Under the pieces are notes generated by a model, which saw only the letters and a list, made by a program, of their open reading frames with translations, searched no databases and was not told the origin of the DNA. From Thalassospira marina (lineage in GTDB: Bacteria > Pseudomonadota > Alphaproteobacteria > Rhodospirillales > Thalassospiraceae): a stretch of 64,000 nt of DNA. Position numbers and translations under genes: made by a program. This document shows positions 46,301 to 54,188 of this stretch, in pieces (the stretch's first letter is position 1; each line of letters opens with the position of its first letter). The DNA lies in NCBI RefSeq assembly GCF_002844375.1, contig NZ_CP024199.1:3698001-3762000 (forward strand), read 5' to 3'.

Positions 46301-47894
46301 GATGCAGGCCACGATAACGGTCCGAAAGGATCGCAAGCGGGGTGTCATCCCCCATGGAGCCAATGGCTTCCTTGGCGTCTTCAGCCATCGGATGCAAGAT
46401 CAGTTCCAGATCTTCGTGCGAAAGACCCATCGCCTTTTGCATGCGCAAAAGCTGTTCTTTGCCATAGCTGGCCGGTTCGGATTTTTCCGGGGAAACCAGA
46501 TCGTCAAGAACCTTGGTCCGGCCGACCCATTTCGACCAGTCACGACGATGGGCAAGCTTATCCTTAAGCTCGGTATCGTGGTACAGCTTGCCTTCTTCAA
46601 GGTTAACCGCAATCATCTGGCCCGGCCCGAGGCGACCTTTTTCAACGCAGGTTTCCTCGTCGATATGGACCATGCCGGTTTCAGAACCCGCAATCAGCAG
46701 GCCATTGCCGGTAACAGCATAACGCAGCGGACGCAGACCGTTACGGTCCGTACCGCCCAAAAGCCATTTACCACCATAGGCCGCAAGTGCCGCCGGGCCA
46801 TCCCACGGTTCCATAACCGCGTTGCAATAGGCATACAGGTTTTTATAGCTATCAGGCGTGGTTGCCTTTTTCGACCAGGCTTCCGGCACCATCATGGTTT
46901 TAACCATCGGCAGGTCGCGACCTGCACGCACCATCAGTTCAAACACGGCATCCAGAGCAGCCGAGTCCGACGAACCGGGCTGAATGACGGGTTTGACATC
47001 TTCGATGGTGCTGGAGAATGCCTCGTGACCCATGCGGGCTTCGTGGCTTTTCATCCAGTTGACGTTACCGCGCAGCGTGTTGATTTCGCCGTTATGGGCC
47101 AGCACGCGGAACGGCTGTGCCAGCGGCCAGCTCGGGAAGGTGTTGGTCGAATAGCGCTGGTGATAAACGCAGAAATTGGAAATGAAGCGTTCGTCACGCA
47201 GGTCGGGATAGAAGATATCGACCTGTTCGGCCAGGAACATGCCTTTGTAAATGATCGAACGGCAGGACAGCGAGCAGATATAGAAGTCCTTGATCGATTC
47301 CGACATCACCGCCTTTTCGATGCGGCGACGAATGACATAAAGATCAACTTCAAACTGTTCTTCATCAACCGTGGCAAGGCCACCAACCAGAACCTGTTCG
47401 ATTTCCGGGCGGGTCGCGTTTGCCTTTTCACCGATCACCGACACATTGACCGGCACCTGGCGCCAGCCAAGGATCGAATAACCCATTTTCAGGATTTCGG
47501 TTTCAACAATGGCGCGGCAGCGCTCCTGGGCAGCCATGTCGATACGCGGCAGGAAAACCTGGCCCACGGCAATCATGGAATCCGGGGCTTCCTGATTGAT
47601 CAGTTTCAGGTGCGCTTTGAAAAAATCCTGCGGGACCTGCAGGTGGATACCCGCGCCGTCGCCGGTTTTGCCGTCGGCGTCAACAGCACCGCGATGCCAG
47701 ATCGCCTTAAGTGCTTCGATACCGGCTTCAACAACTTCGCGGCGCGGTTTGCCATCGATAGCACCGATCAGACCGACGCCACAGCTGCTGTGTTCGTCTT
47801 CGACATCATACAGGCCTGCTGCCGAAAGGTGTTCGGCGTTACGCTCGAACCGGGCGATTTCTTCGGCACCGTGATCCTTGATAATTTCGTTCAT
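43344..47894 (-). CDS. gltB: Glutamate synthase (NADPH) large subunit
   Basis: Large subunit of GOGAT, making two glutamates from glutamine and 2-oxoglutarate; 1516 residues. Domains: class II glutamine amidotransferase beginning at Cys38 of SSCGVGLIG (the N-terminal pro-segment is removed to free this Cys), a central domain, the FMN barrel (about 800-1180, PHHDIYSIEDLAQLIYDLK and ISGYDGGTGASP) with the 3Fe-4S cysteines in CIMVRQCHSNTCPVGVC, and the C-terminal beta-helix with repeated G-x-x-x-G turns. GGAGAG lies before the ATG at 47894; the 53 codons upstream are not conserved. It follows gltD by 31 bases, the reverse of the E. coli gene order. Confidence 0.97.
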   Translation of the reverse strand: MNEIIKDHGAEEIARFERNAEHLSAAGLYDVEDEHSSCGVGLIGAIDGKPRREVVEAGIEALKAIWHRGAVDADGKTGDGAGIHLQVPQDFFKAHLKLINQEAPDSMIAVGQVFLPRIDMAAQERCRAIVETEILKMGYSILGWRQVPVNVSVIGEKANATRPEIEQVLVGGLATVDEEQFEVDLYVIRRRIEKAVMSESIKDFYICSLSCRSIIYKGMFLAEQVDIFYPDLRDERFISNFCVYHQRYSTNTFPSWPLAQPFRVLAHNGEINTLRGNVNWMKSHEARMGHEAFSSTIEDVKPVIQPGSSDSAALDAVFELMVRAGRDLPMVKTMMVPEAWSKKATTPDSYKNLYAYCNAVMEPWDGPAALAAYGGKWLLGGTDRNGLRPLRYAVTGNGLLIAGSETGMVHIDEETCVEKGRLGPGQMIAVNLEEGKLYHDTELKDKLAHRRDWSKWVGRTKVLDDLVSPEKSEPASYGKEQLLRMQKAMGLSHEDLELILHPMAEDAKEAIGSMGDDTPLAILSDRYRGLHHFFRQNFSQVTNPPIDSLREARVMSLKTRLGNLGNILEEDESQCDLLQLDSPVLTTGEYEAMRDYMGESAVEIDTTFDIQAGPSALRDAITRIQKEAEEAVRGGALHVILTDERVDENHAAIPMVLAVGGVHSFLVKNSLRTYISLNVRSAECMDVHYFAVLIGVGATTVNAYLAQEGLLDRYARGLFPNIHSTAEVMQRFKTAIDQGLLKIMSKMGISIISSYRGGYNFESIGLSRSLVAEFFPGMPSRISGIGLQGIQRRTIAQHKDAFAGNVVSLPVGGLYKYRRSGERHVWTGPLIHTLQSSVTTGSYNTFRKFSEGLRQREPLHLRDLLDFRSDRKPVRQEEVESITEIRKRFVTPGMSHGALSTEAHEALAIAMNRIGAKSNSGEGGESRERFRPRSNGDNARSSIKQVASGRFGVTAEYLNNCEEIQIKVAQGAKPGEGGQLPGFKVTVEIAQLRHATPGVTLISPPPHHDIYSIEDLAQLIYDLKQINPRCRVCVKLVSRSGVGTIAAGVAKAKADVILISGYDGGTGASPQTSIKYAGIPWEMGLSEVNQVLTLNNLRHRVKLRVDGGFKTGRDVVIGAMLGAEEFGIGTASLIALGCIMVRQCHSNTCPVGVCTQDPALRAKFNGTADKLVNLFTFMAEEVKDVLAELGYDNLQDVIGRSDLLQQVHRGAKDLVDLDLNPLLAQADAAGHPRYCTTEGRNEVPDTLDAQMIKDARPLLDDGEKMQLQYNIQNTQRAIGTRISSLITQKYGMFGLKPGHLHVRLRGSAGQSLGAFSVQGLKIEVHGDANDYVAKGLSGGTIVLRPRPSSSLKTNENTIIGNTVLYGATAGKLFAAGQAGERFCVRNSGATVVVEGCGSNGCEYMTGGTAVILGQVGENFGAGMTGGMAFIYDRDDQFGDVVNDGSVLYQRIETQHWDDLCRGLIEEHVAETDSGFARNILDNWDRERGYFWQVVPKEIVDKLEHPIRSESEDQATA

Positions 47895-47925
47895 GGCTTT
47901 GTCTCTCCAAAATGCGGCGGCGGGC

Positions 47926-49359
47926 TTAGGCGGCTGCTTCTTTCCGCGCCAGCAAATATTCGTCAATGCGATCGGCAGCATCGCGACCATCACGGATCGC
48001 CCAAACCACCAGCGACGCACCCCGTGCGATGTCCCCTGCAGCAAAAACGCCATCCAGATTGGTCATCATCGAACGGAAATCGATTTTCACGGTACCCCAG
48101 CGTGAAACACCCAGTTCCGGGGCTTCAAACAGGGTCGGCAGGTCTTCGGGTTCAAAACCAAGTGCCAGGATCGCCATGTCGGCTTCCATCGTGTAGCTGG
48201 AACCTTCGATGACTTCCGGGCTTTGACGGCCACCGGCATCCGGGGCGCCAAGGCGCATTTTCACGGCACGAACACCGGTGATTTTGGTGTCATCGCCGAC
48301 AAAGGCTTCCGGGTTGGTCAGCCAGACAAATTCAACGCCTTCTTCCTCGGCATTGGCCACTTCGCGCTGCGAACCGGGCATATTGGCGCGGTCACGGCGA
48401 TAAAGGCACTTCACCGACTTTGCCCCCTGGCGAATGGCGGTACGCACGCAATCCATTGCGGTATCGCCACCACCAATGACAACTACATGTTTGTCCTTGG
48501 CATTAAGCGTGCCGTCTTCATAAGCCGGGACGCTATCGCCCAGACCCTGACGGTTCGACGTGGTCAGATATTCCAGCGCCGGATAGATGTTTTTAAGGCC
48601 AACGCCGGGCACCTTAAGGTCACGTGCCTTGTAAACGCCCGTTGCGATCAAAACGCTGTCATGCTTGCGGCGCAGATCCTCAAGGGAGGCATCCCGGCCA
48701 ACTTCAAAGTTGGTGTGCATGACAATGCCAGCTTCTTCCAGAAGCTTGATGCGGCGTTCGACGATGTGTTTTTCCAGCTTGAAGCCCGGAATACCATAAA
48801 CCAGCAGGCCGCCCATGCGGTCATAACGGTCATAGATATGGACTTCATAACCCTTGAGGCGCAGTTGTTCGGCTGCAGCCATACCAGCAGGGCCACCACC
48901 GATAATGCCAACCGACATGCCGTTTTCCGATGCAGGCACCGGGGCCTTGACCCAGCCATTTTCAAAGGCGGTATCGGTAATGTATTTTTCGACCGAACCA
49001 ATGGTCACCGCACCATGCGTGGATTGTTCAATCACACAATTGCCTTCACACAGGCGGTCCTGCGGGCAGATGCGACCGGTAATTTCCGGCAGGTTGTTGG
49101 TGGCCGATGAAATGGCATAGGCCTCTTCCATCCGGCCTTCGGTTGTCAGGCGCAACCAGTCAGGGATGTTATTATAAAGTGGGCAGTGGGCCTGACAGAA
49201 CGGCACGCCACACTGCGAACAACGCGCAGCCTGGTCGGCAGCAGCATCGGGTTCGAAGCCGGCATAAATTTCATCGAAGTCTGTCCGGCGCTCAGCGGCT
49301 TCACGCTTCTGAGGATATTTTTGTTCAAGATGGACAAACTTAAGCATCTTTTCTGTCAT
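47926..49359 (-). CDS. gltD: Glutamate synthase (NADPH) small subunit
   Basis: Flavoprotein subunit feeding NADPH electrons to GltB; 477 residues. An N-terminal Cys-rich iron-sulfur domain (CSQCGVPFCQAHCP near 47-60, NCVIEQ near 108) is followed by the FAD Rossmann motif GIIGGGPAGMAAAEQL near 150 and the NADPH motif VIGGGDTAMDCVRTA near 290. The C-terminal FAD motif has GVFAAGDIARG. The start at 49359 is chosen on homology; the frame is open to 49443. It is the first gene of the gltDB unit. A perfect palindrome lies between it and divergent uppP. Confidence 0.97.
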   Translation of the reverse strand: MTEKMLKFVHLEQKYPQKREAAERRTDFDEIYAGFEPDAAADQAARCSQCGVPFCQAHCPLYNNIPDWLRLTTEGRMEEAYAISSATNNLPEITGRICPQDRLCEGNCVIEQSTHGAVTIGSVEKYITDTAFENGWVKAPVPASENGMSVGIIGGGPAGMAAAEQLRLKGYEVHIYDRYDRMGGLLVYGIPGFKLEKHIVERRIKLLEEAGIVMHTNFEVGRDASLEDLRRKHDSVLIATGVYKARDLKVPGVGLKNIYPALEYLTTSNRQGLGDSVPAYEDGTLNAKDKHVVVIGGGDTAMDCVRTAIRQGAKSVKCLYRRDRANMPGSQREVANAEEEGVEFVWLTNPEAFVGDDTKITGVRAVKMRLGAPDAGGRQSPEVIEGSSYTMEADMAILALGFEPEDLPTLFEAPELGVSRWGTVKIDFRSMMTNLDGVFAAGDIARGASLVVWAIRDGRDAADRIDEYLLARKEAAA

Positions 49360-49529
49360 TGAGCCCCCCAAAAAGGCTGTTTTGTTGCGGGAGTGGACCC
49401 TTATATACCTGCGGGCGAAATGAGAATCCAGCACAAAATGCACGTTAGGTCAACTATACTGACTTATTTACCAAAAAGCCCAGACAAAAGCTGGGGTTTT
49501 AGAGGGATTTTCCGGTGTCAAAAAAGTTT

Positions 49530-49554
49530 AATTAGTACCAAAATGGTACTAATT
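49530..49554. promoter_or_regulatory. Perfect 25-base palindrome between gltD and uppP
   Basis: AATTAGTACC (49530-49539) and GGTACTAATT (49545-49554) are exact reverse complements around AAAAT. It lies 171 bases upstream of gltD and 71 upstream of uppP. An operator for a dimeric regulator is more likely than a terminator, since neither side carries a coding region ending here. Confidence 0.6.
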
Positions 49555-49624
49555 CAGTTATTCGCCTAGAGAAAACAAGCTGCTATAAGCATTTCTCCTT
49601 TCATAAATCAGCACCGAGGCAGGT

Positions 49625-50455
49625 GTGACTCTTCAGCACATAATCCTTCTCGCAGTCGTTCAGGGTATTACTGAATTCCTGCCCATCAGCTCATCTGGCC
49701 ATCTTGTCCTGACCCCCGCCATTACCGGCACTGCCGATCAGGGCCTTCTGCTGGATGTTTCGGTTCATGTCGGAACACTGCTTGCGGTTCTGATTTATTT
49801 CTGGCGCGATGTCCTGGCCATGATCATTGGCTTTTTCCGCCTGTTTACCGGCCGCATGACACCGGGTGCGCGCATGGCGCTGCATATTGTTGTTGCGACG
49901 ATTCCCGTGGTGGCCGTTGGCTTTTACCTTAAGGAATCCGGCATCGAGGAGCAGATGCGCTCTGTCGAGATCATTGCCTGGACCACCCTTGTTTTTGGCA
50001 TCATCCTTTGGGTTGCCGACCGGGTTGGCATGACGATCAACCGGATCGAACATATGGGCTGGGCCGGATCGATCTTTATTGGTCTGGCACAGGTGATTGC
50101 ATTGGTTCCCGGCGTCAGCCGGTCGGGCATCACCATGACGGCTGCCCGCCTGATGAGCTATGAACGGTCGGACGCCGCACAGTTTTCCATGCTGATGTCG
50201 ATTCCCGTCATTCTGGGTGCGGGCCTCCTGGCCGGACTGGACCTGCATAAAGCGGGCAATATGGAACTGAACCGCGAAGTCATGATGGCGATCGGCTTTT
50301 CCTTCATCACCGCGCTGATCACGATTGCCGTGCTGATGTCCTGGTTAAAACGCGCAAGCTTTACCCCCTTTGCTATCTACCGCATCCTGCTCGGTGCGGC
50401 CCTGCTGGTTTGGGTTTACGGGTATGGCACCGCCCCGCTTGATACCCTGTTTTAA
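49625..50455 (+). CDS. uppP: Undecaprenyl-diphosphatase
   Basis: Integral membrane phosphatase (BacA/UppP family) recycling undecaprenyl pyrophosphate for cell-wall synthesis and giving bacitracin tolerance; 276 residues, eight or so membrane segments. The first catalytic motif QGITEFLPISSSGH is at about 14-27 and the second, PGVSRSGITM, at about 160-170 with the essential Arg. The start is a GTG at 49625. It is monocistronic with a strong terminator after it. Confidence 0.96.
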   Translation: MTLQHIILLAVVQGITEFLPISSSGHLVLTPAITGTADQGLLLDVSVHVGTLLAVLIYFWRDVLAMIIGFFRLFTGRMTPGARMALHIVVATIPVVAVGFYLKESGIEEQMRSVEIIAWTTLVFGIILWVADRVGMTINRIEHMGWAGSIFIGLAQVIALVPGVSRSGITMTAARLMSYERSDAAQFSMLMSIPVILGAGLLAGLDLHKAGNMELNREVMMAIGFSFITALITIAVLMSWLKRASFTPFAIYRILLGAALLVWVYGYGTAPLDTLF

Positions 50456-50503
50456 GGCGTATCGCGGCAGGTCGCCGCATACGCGGCACATATCCTGATT
50501 TTC

Positions 50504-50534
50504 AAACGCGAATCCAACCGGGTTCGCGTTTTTT
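50504..50534 (+). terminator. Terminator of uppP
   Basis: A 12-bp stem with one G-U pair (50504-50515 with 50520-50531), an AACC loop and a following T-run. Confidence 0.88.
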
Positions 50535-50636
50535 GTGCCTGTACCGCGAAACATCAGCTAATCCCCGGCTACTTCCCTAACACCTCGCCTGTCCCGGTTT
50601 TCACGCAAAAATCCCCATCCATAAATCTGCTTGCCC

Positions 50637-50664
50637 AAACACATAAGTATGTGCTTATGTGTTT
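50637..50664. promoter_or_regulatory. Perfect operator palindrome abutting the arsR-type gene
   Basis: AAACACATAAG (50637-50647) and CTTATGTGTTT (50654-50664) are exact reverse complements around a six-base centre. The palindrome ends two bases before the first ATG of the ArsR-type gene. Autoregulation by that protein is expected. Confidence 0.75.
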
Positions 50665-50666
50665 GC

Positions 50667-50984
50667 ATGATGGAAAACGATATCTTCAAAGCCCTGGCCG
50701 ATCCGACCCGGCGCACCATTTTTGAAAAGCTTGCCAGCGCGCAAGGCATGAATGCCAGCGCCCTTCGCGATGGCATGAGCATCAGCCAGCCTGCCATGTC
50801 ACAGCACCTGGCCGTGTTGCGCGAAGCAAAGCTTGTGCAGGAAGAACGGCAGGGACGGTTCGTGAATTACCGGATCAACCCCGAAGGCCTGGACCTGATT
50901 GTGCAATGGGTTGCCAGATACAGCACCTTCTGGCCGGAACGTGTGGATGCCCTGCGCCAAACCCTAAAGGAGATGGACCAGTGA
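50667..50984 (+). CDS. ArsR-family transcriptional regulator
   Basis: Winged-helix repressor of about 105 residues. FKALADPTRRTIFEKLASA (helix 1-2) and ISQPAMSQHLAVLREAKLVQEERQGRFVNYRI (recognition helix and wing) mark an ArsR protein of the group usually paired with SRPBCC proteins. No metal-binding CxC or ELCVCDL motif is seen, so it is probably not a metal sensor. Adjacent ATGs lie at 50667 and 50670, and no Shine-Dalgarno is visible because the operator palindrome fills the leader. Translation may be leaderless. The stop overlaps the next gene's GTG. Confidence 0.88.
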   Translation: MMENDIFKALADPTRRTIFEKLASAQGMNASALRDGMSISQPAMSQHLAVLREAKLVQEERQGRFVNYRINPEGLDLIVQWVARYSTFWPERVDALRQTLKEMDQ

Positions 50985-51376
50985 GTGATCGCAAAAGCAG
51001 CAAAGGCGCCAACCGCAACAGCGCCAAACCCGGAAAACCTAGGCCATCGCACCGGCTGGAATTTGAATACCGGCTGGATGCCCCAAGCGAGAAAGTATGG
51101 CGCGCGATCAGCATTGCAGAAATTCGCGAAAGCTGGCTACCCGGTGCAAATTTGCGCGATGCAAAACCGATAAAGGAAATTTCCGGTAAGGAAGTGACCT
51201 ATCAGATGCGCGACCCGCTGCCACCCCATCTTGAAAGTATCGTAACCTTTCACATTGCGCAAACGGGCGAAAACATGACCCGCCTTCGCATTATCCATGA
51301 ACTGACCGATGCAAGATGCATTACGCCACCAATACCCGCCAACAGCAATACCCCGACCATGATGTGCGCGGCATAA
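50981..51376 (+). CDS. SRPBCC (AHSA1/START-like) domain protein
   Basis: 131-residue protein of the SRPBCC ligand-binding superfamily starting with a GTG that overlaps the ArsR stop (GTGA), with AAGGAG eight bases upstream. A basic, Ser/Asn-rich head (about 1-25) precedes the fold: [30 protein letters not shown], a beta-sheet centre and the closing [13 protein letters not shown]. ArsR-SRPBCC pairs are common, but their ligands are mostly unknown. The coding end overlaps the upstream frame of the clpP paralogue but not its chosen start. Confidence 0.85.
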   Translation: MSDRKSSKGANRNSAKPGKPRPSHRLEFEYRLDAPSEKVWRAISIAEIRESWLPGANLRDAKPIKEISGKEVTYQMRDPLPPHLESIVTFHIAQTGENMTRLRIIHELTDARCITPPIPANSNTPTMMCAA

Positions 51377-51435
51377 CGCCTGCCATCGCATCCAGCCCCT
51401 TGGCCCAAACGGATTACCAGAACCGGAGCCTTCCC

Positions 51436-52053
51436 ATGCGCGAAATGATGCAATTGATCCCGATGGTGGTTGAACAGACCAGCGCGGGAGAACGGTCCTT
51501 TGATATTTATTCACGCCTTTTGCGCGAACGAATCATTTTTCTGAATGGCGAAGTAAACGACACGATTTCATCGCTTGTCTGTGCGCAATTGCTGTTTCTG
51601 GAAGCAGAAAATTCAAAAAAGCCGATCCATCTTTACATCAATTCCCCTGGCGGTGTGGTGACCAGCGGCATGGCGATGTATGATACCATGCGTTACATCA
51701 AGTCACCGGTTCATACCCTGTGCATGGGAACGGCGCGGTCAATGGGGTCTTTCCTGTTAATGGCGGGCGAACCGGGTTTTCGCGCGGCCCTGCCCAATGC
51801 CAGCCTGCATGTCCACCAACCCCTGGGCGGTTTTCAGGGCCAGGCATCAGACGTTTTGATCCATGCCGAAGAAATGCGCCTGACCAAACAGCGCATGATC
51901 ACGCTTTATGCCAAACATTGCGGCCGCAGCTATGAAGAAGTGGAACGCACCCTGGACCGCGACCGCTTCATGACGGCGGAACAGGCCCTTGAATGGGGGC
52001 TGATTGACCGAATCCTCGAACATCGCGGCGCAAATGACGATGATGCGGCATAA
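51436..52053 (+). CDS. ClpP-family serine protease, orphan paralogue
   Basis: ATP-dependent protease proteolytic subunit, 205 residues. The fold markers are [26 protein letters not shown] and [22 protein letters not shown]. The nucleophile Ser lies in [14 protein letters not shown] (standard ClpP has GQAASMG), His in [16 protein letters not shown] and Asp in the [18 protein letters not shown] region. CGGAG seven bases before the ATG at 51436 sets the start. It is not next to tig, clpX or lon, so it is likely a second ClpP with its own role. The altered residues around the nucleophile fit a paralogue. Confidence 0.9.
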   Translation: MREMMQLIPMVVEQTSAGERSFDIYSRLLRERIIFLNGEVNDTISSLVCAQLLFLEAENSKKPIHLYINSPGGVVTSGMAMYDTMRYIKSPVHTLCMGTARSMGSFLLMAGEPGFRAALPNASLHVHQPLGGFQGQASDVLIHAEEMRLTKQRMITLYAKHCGRSYEEVERTLDRDRFMTAEQALEWGLIDRILEHRGANDDDAA

Positions 52054-52103
52054 CACACGGCAGTTAAGCACGCGGGCCACCAGATAAACCTGTCACACCA
52101 AAA

Positions 52104-52134
52104 GCAGGAAGCGGCAAATATCGTCGCTTCCTGC
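52104..52134 (+). terminator. Terminator after the clpP paralogue
   Basis: A 10-bp stem (52104-52113 with 52125-52134, 11-base loop) is followed by CTTTTC. It also lies just beyond the stop of the convergent VOC gene. Confidence 0.75.
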
Positions 52135-52151
52135 CTTTTCCGCCGGGCAGG

Positions 52152-52505
52152 TTAGCCTGCGTGGGCAAGAATATTAAGCAAACGGCCAAACGGGTCGCGT
52201 ACAAAAAAGCGGCGCACACCCCAGCTTTCATTCACCGGCCCATATTCCGGCACGATGCCAGCGGCACGTACCCGCCGTTCGGCTTCGGCGATATCATCAA
52301 CCTCAATCGACAGATCGGGAACGGGCGTGCCCGAACCCCCTTCACTGGCGATGCTAAGCTGCACCGTCATGCTGGCCTGATTGCCAAATGTCACGATCCA
52401 GCCGTGATCCATCAAAATATCCAGCCCCAGAATATCACGGTAAAAGGCCGCAGCCTTTTCCAGGTCCTGGGATGCAATATTGGCAACGATCCGGCGTACC
52501 TGCAT
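52152..52505 (-). CDS. VOC (glyoxalase/bleomycin resistance) family protein
   Basis: 117-residue vicinal-oxygen-chelate protein. RIVANIASQDLEKAAAFYRDILGLDI opens the first beta-alpha-beta unit, and the end RRFFVRDPFGRLLNILAH is typical of the second. GGAG eight bases before the ATG at 52505 fixes the start. The metal-ligand set is incomplete in what can be seen, so it may bind rather than convert its ligand. Substrate unknown. Confidence 0.87.
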   Translation of the reverse strand: MQVRRIVANIASQDLEKAAAFYRDILGLDILMDHGWIVTFGNQASMTVQLSIASEGGSGTPVPDLSIEVDDIAEAERRVRAAGIVPEYGPVNESWGVRRFFVRDPFGRLLNILAHAG

Positions 52506-52629
52506 GGCGATGCTCCGTTCCCCGTTCTGTGTATGTCCTGTCGTGGCCGTGTTTGGCAGTGGCTGGCAATGTACGTGCCGCCCACCATCAAGGCGACAAG
52601 TCCAGCCGCCACCTAGGGACAAGGTACGA

Positions 52630-52905
52630 TCAATCCTGCCAGATCGGCCCGCCCGATAAAACCATATGGGCCTGTGCGGGCATTTCTGGCGGGCAATCAA
52701 TGGCCTCAACCAGGCGCATTAAAAACGGTTCATGCGACAGCAAAAATTCCAGCACCCCGCGCTGCACATCGCGGTTGCCAATTCCTGCGCGCAGATCGTT
52801 CAGATCCATGCCGGTCTGCATCAAAAGGCCCTGCAATAATTCCTCATCCCCGGCGACAAAGGCGATTGCCTGAATGGCAAGGGTTTCAGCAGCGTCGTTA
52901 TTCAT
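52630..52905 (-). CDS. DUF3572 family protein
   Basis: 91-residue, all-helical cytoplasmic protein matching the alphaproteobacterial DUF3572 pattern: AIQAIAFVAGDEELLQGLLMQTGMDLNDLRAG near the start and VLEFLLSHEPFLMRLVEA later. Function unknown. Two adjacent ATGs (52908, 52905) are possible. Confidence 0.82.
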   Translation of the reverse strand: MNNDAAETLAIQAIAFVAGDEELLQGLLMQTGMDLNDLRAGIGNRDVQRGVLEFLLSHEPFLMRLVEAIDCPPEMPAQAHMVLSGGPIWQD

Positions 52906-52914
52906 CATTCATGC

Positions 52915-53301
52915 CTATTTCAACCAGTTGGCCTTTGCCAGCGCACGCCAGATCACAAGCCCCGCCACCAGAATTATACCAGCAGCAATAAACCCCAACC
53001 GGGTGCCAGCCAGCAAAACCAGCCCCCAGAAACCAATGGTGCCAAACCCGATCGCCAGGCTTAAAAACGCGGCCTTTACCAGGCTGTCCTGCCCTTTCTG
53101 GGCGGCTTCGGCACGTTTGATTTCATCAACGACTTCATACCATGCCAGTTGTTGCCAGCGGGTATATTTCAGGCCGCTTTTGGGGCCTTTGCGCAAAAAA
53201 TCGTCCAGTTGGCGTACAATATTGGTCGCGCGTTCTTCCGGGGCGACATATTTGCCAAACCGTTCCTTTTTTCGCGGTTGGTCGTCGTCATTTTCCGCCA
53301 T
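52915..53301 (-). CDS. Small membrane protein, unknown
   Basis: About 128 residues from the ATG at 53301; the frame is open to 53418 but that part is not protein-like. A charged head (AENDDDQPRKKERFG) and an amphipathic helical region (about 20-70, KYTRWQQLAWYEVVDEIKRAEAAQK) precede two membrane segments (about 75-95 and 100-120). It lies ten bases upstream of the DUF3572 gene, so the two are probably co-transcribed. Family not recognised. Confidence 0.7.
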   Translation of the reverse strand: MAENDDDQPRKKERFGKYVAPEERATNIVRQLDDFLRKGPKSGLKYTRWQQLAWYEVVDEIKRAEAAQKGQDSLVKAAFLSLAIGFGTIGFWGLVLLAGTRLGFIAAGIILVAGLVIWRALAKANWLK

Positions 53302-53842
53302 TGTTTCGTTTGTAACCCTGTTTGATCCCCTATCGCTGGCACAGTGCGGGGCAACGCCTTTACATCCGGTAAATCTGCCACAATTGCCATGACCGGCAAT
53401 TGCAACTTCCGACATCAATGCATATCTGATAGGTTCACGCAGTGCACCGGCGATGGCTGGTTTGCGTGGCGTAATTGCCCGATCGGGGATTGCGCATTGT
53501 GGTTAGGGAAACAGCACGATCTTTGGATCAATCGCCCGCCACATTTGCCTGTCAGCGGGCGGAAACACTGGTTTTTGCCCCGATGAAGCAGCCATTTTGA
53601 TATGGCAAACAATAACTTGCGACAGGCAATTTTTTGGGAAGAAACGACCGCATTGGCGCGTTTTGCTAAGCCGCCAGATGCGGGATTTGTGTGTCTTTCG
53701 CGGCCTGCAACATGGTTTTGGGGCCCATTAACGCATTGCTGCTGGAAACATAAGGCGCCCTGGGGCCTTACGAATCGGCATAGCAGCGCAAGATAATTTG
53801 CACTTACGGGAATGGGAAAACAGCGATGAATGGAAAAGGAAG
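53302..53842. other. Interval between small membrane protein gene and tRNA
   Basis: About 540 bases with no supported gene. The 64-codon frame at 53602-53796 lacks a good ribosome binding site and a plausible composition. No integrase or repeat is present despite the tRNA next to it. Confidence 0.5.
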
Positions 53843-53931
53843 TGGTGCGGGCGGCCGGACTTGAACCGGCAAGGTCTGTTAGGACCGGCGGATTTTAAGT
53901 CCGCTGCGTATACCAATTTCGCCACGCCCGC
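53843..53931 (-). tRNA. tRNA-Leu (anticodon UAA)
   Basis: Read on the minus strand, the acceptor stem GCGGGCG pairs with CGCCCGC, followed by discriminator A and an encoded CCA (53843-53845). The anticodon stem GCGGA/TCCGC encloses CTTAAAA, giving anticodon UAA. A long variable arm and the GGTTCAAGTCC T-arm fit tRNA-Leu. The body is 86 bases without CCA. Confidence 0.96.
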
Positions 53932-54188
53932 AAGAACTTGGCAGAAAAGCCAGGGGCTGTTCGCCCCAAAGACAGGTCAGGTTTCTAGCGCGGCTTTGCG
54001 CGTGACGCAACATTCTATTGCACGGATTTATATTTCGGTAACTCCCCTGCGCTATCACCGAATGAATCGCAGATGACATGCCGGACCTAAGGTCCGTCAA
54101 TTTCGCAAGTTTCACTACCATCAGGGACCGGTAGTGATTTTTACGGGCGGCAATTGCCGTGTAACCGCGAGCCGAGAAACAACAGACA

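Noticed and set aside
43992..48212. A 1406-codon open frame on the plus strand opposite gltB and the end of gltD
   Set aside because: It is exactly antisense to a well-conserved gene and has no family resemblance. GC-biased third positions in the real gene suppress stops in the opposite frame. It is very long, but shadow frames of this kind are common opposite large genes.
53419..53931. Possible integration site at the tRNA-Leu gene
   Set aside because: No repeat of the tRNA 3' end, no integrase and no change in gene type on either side were seen.
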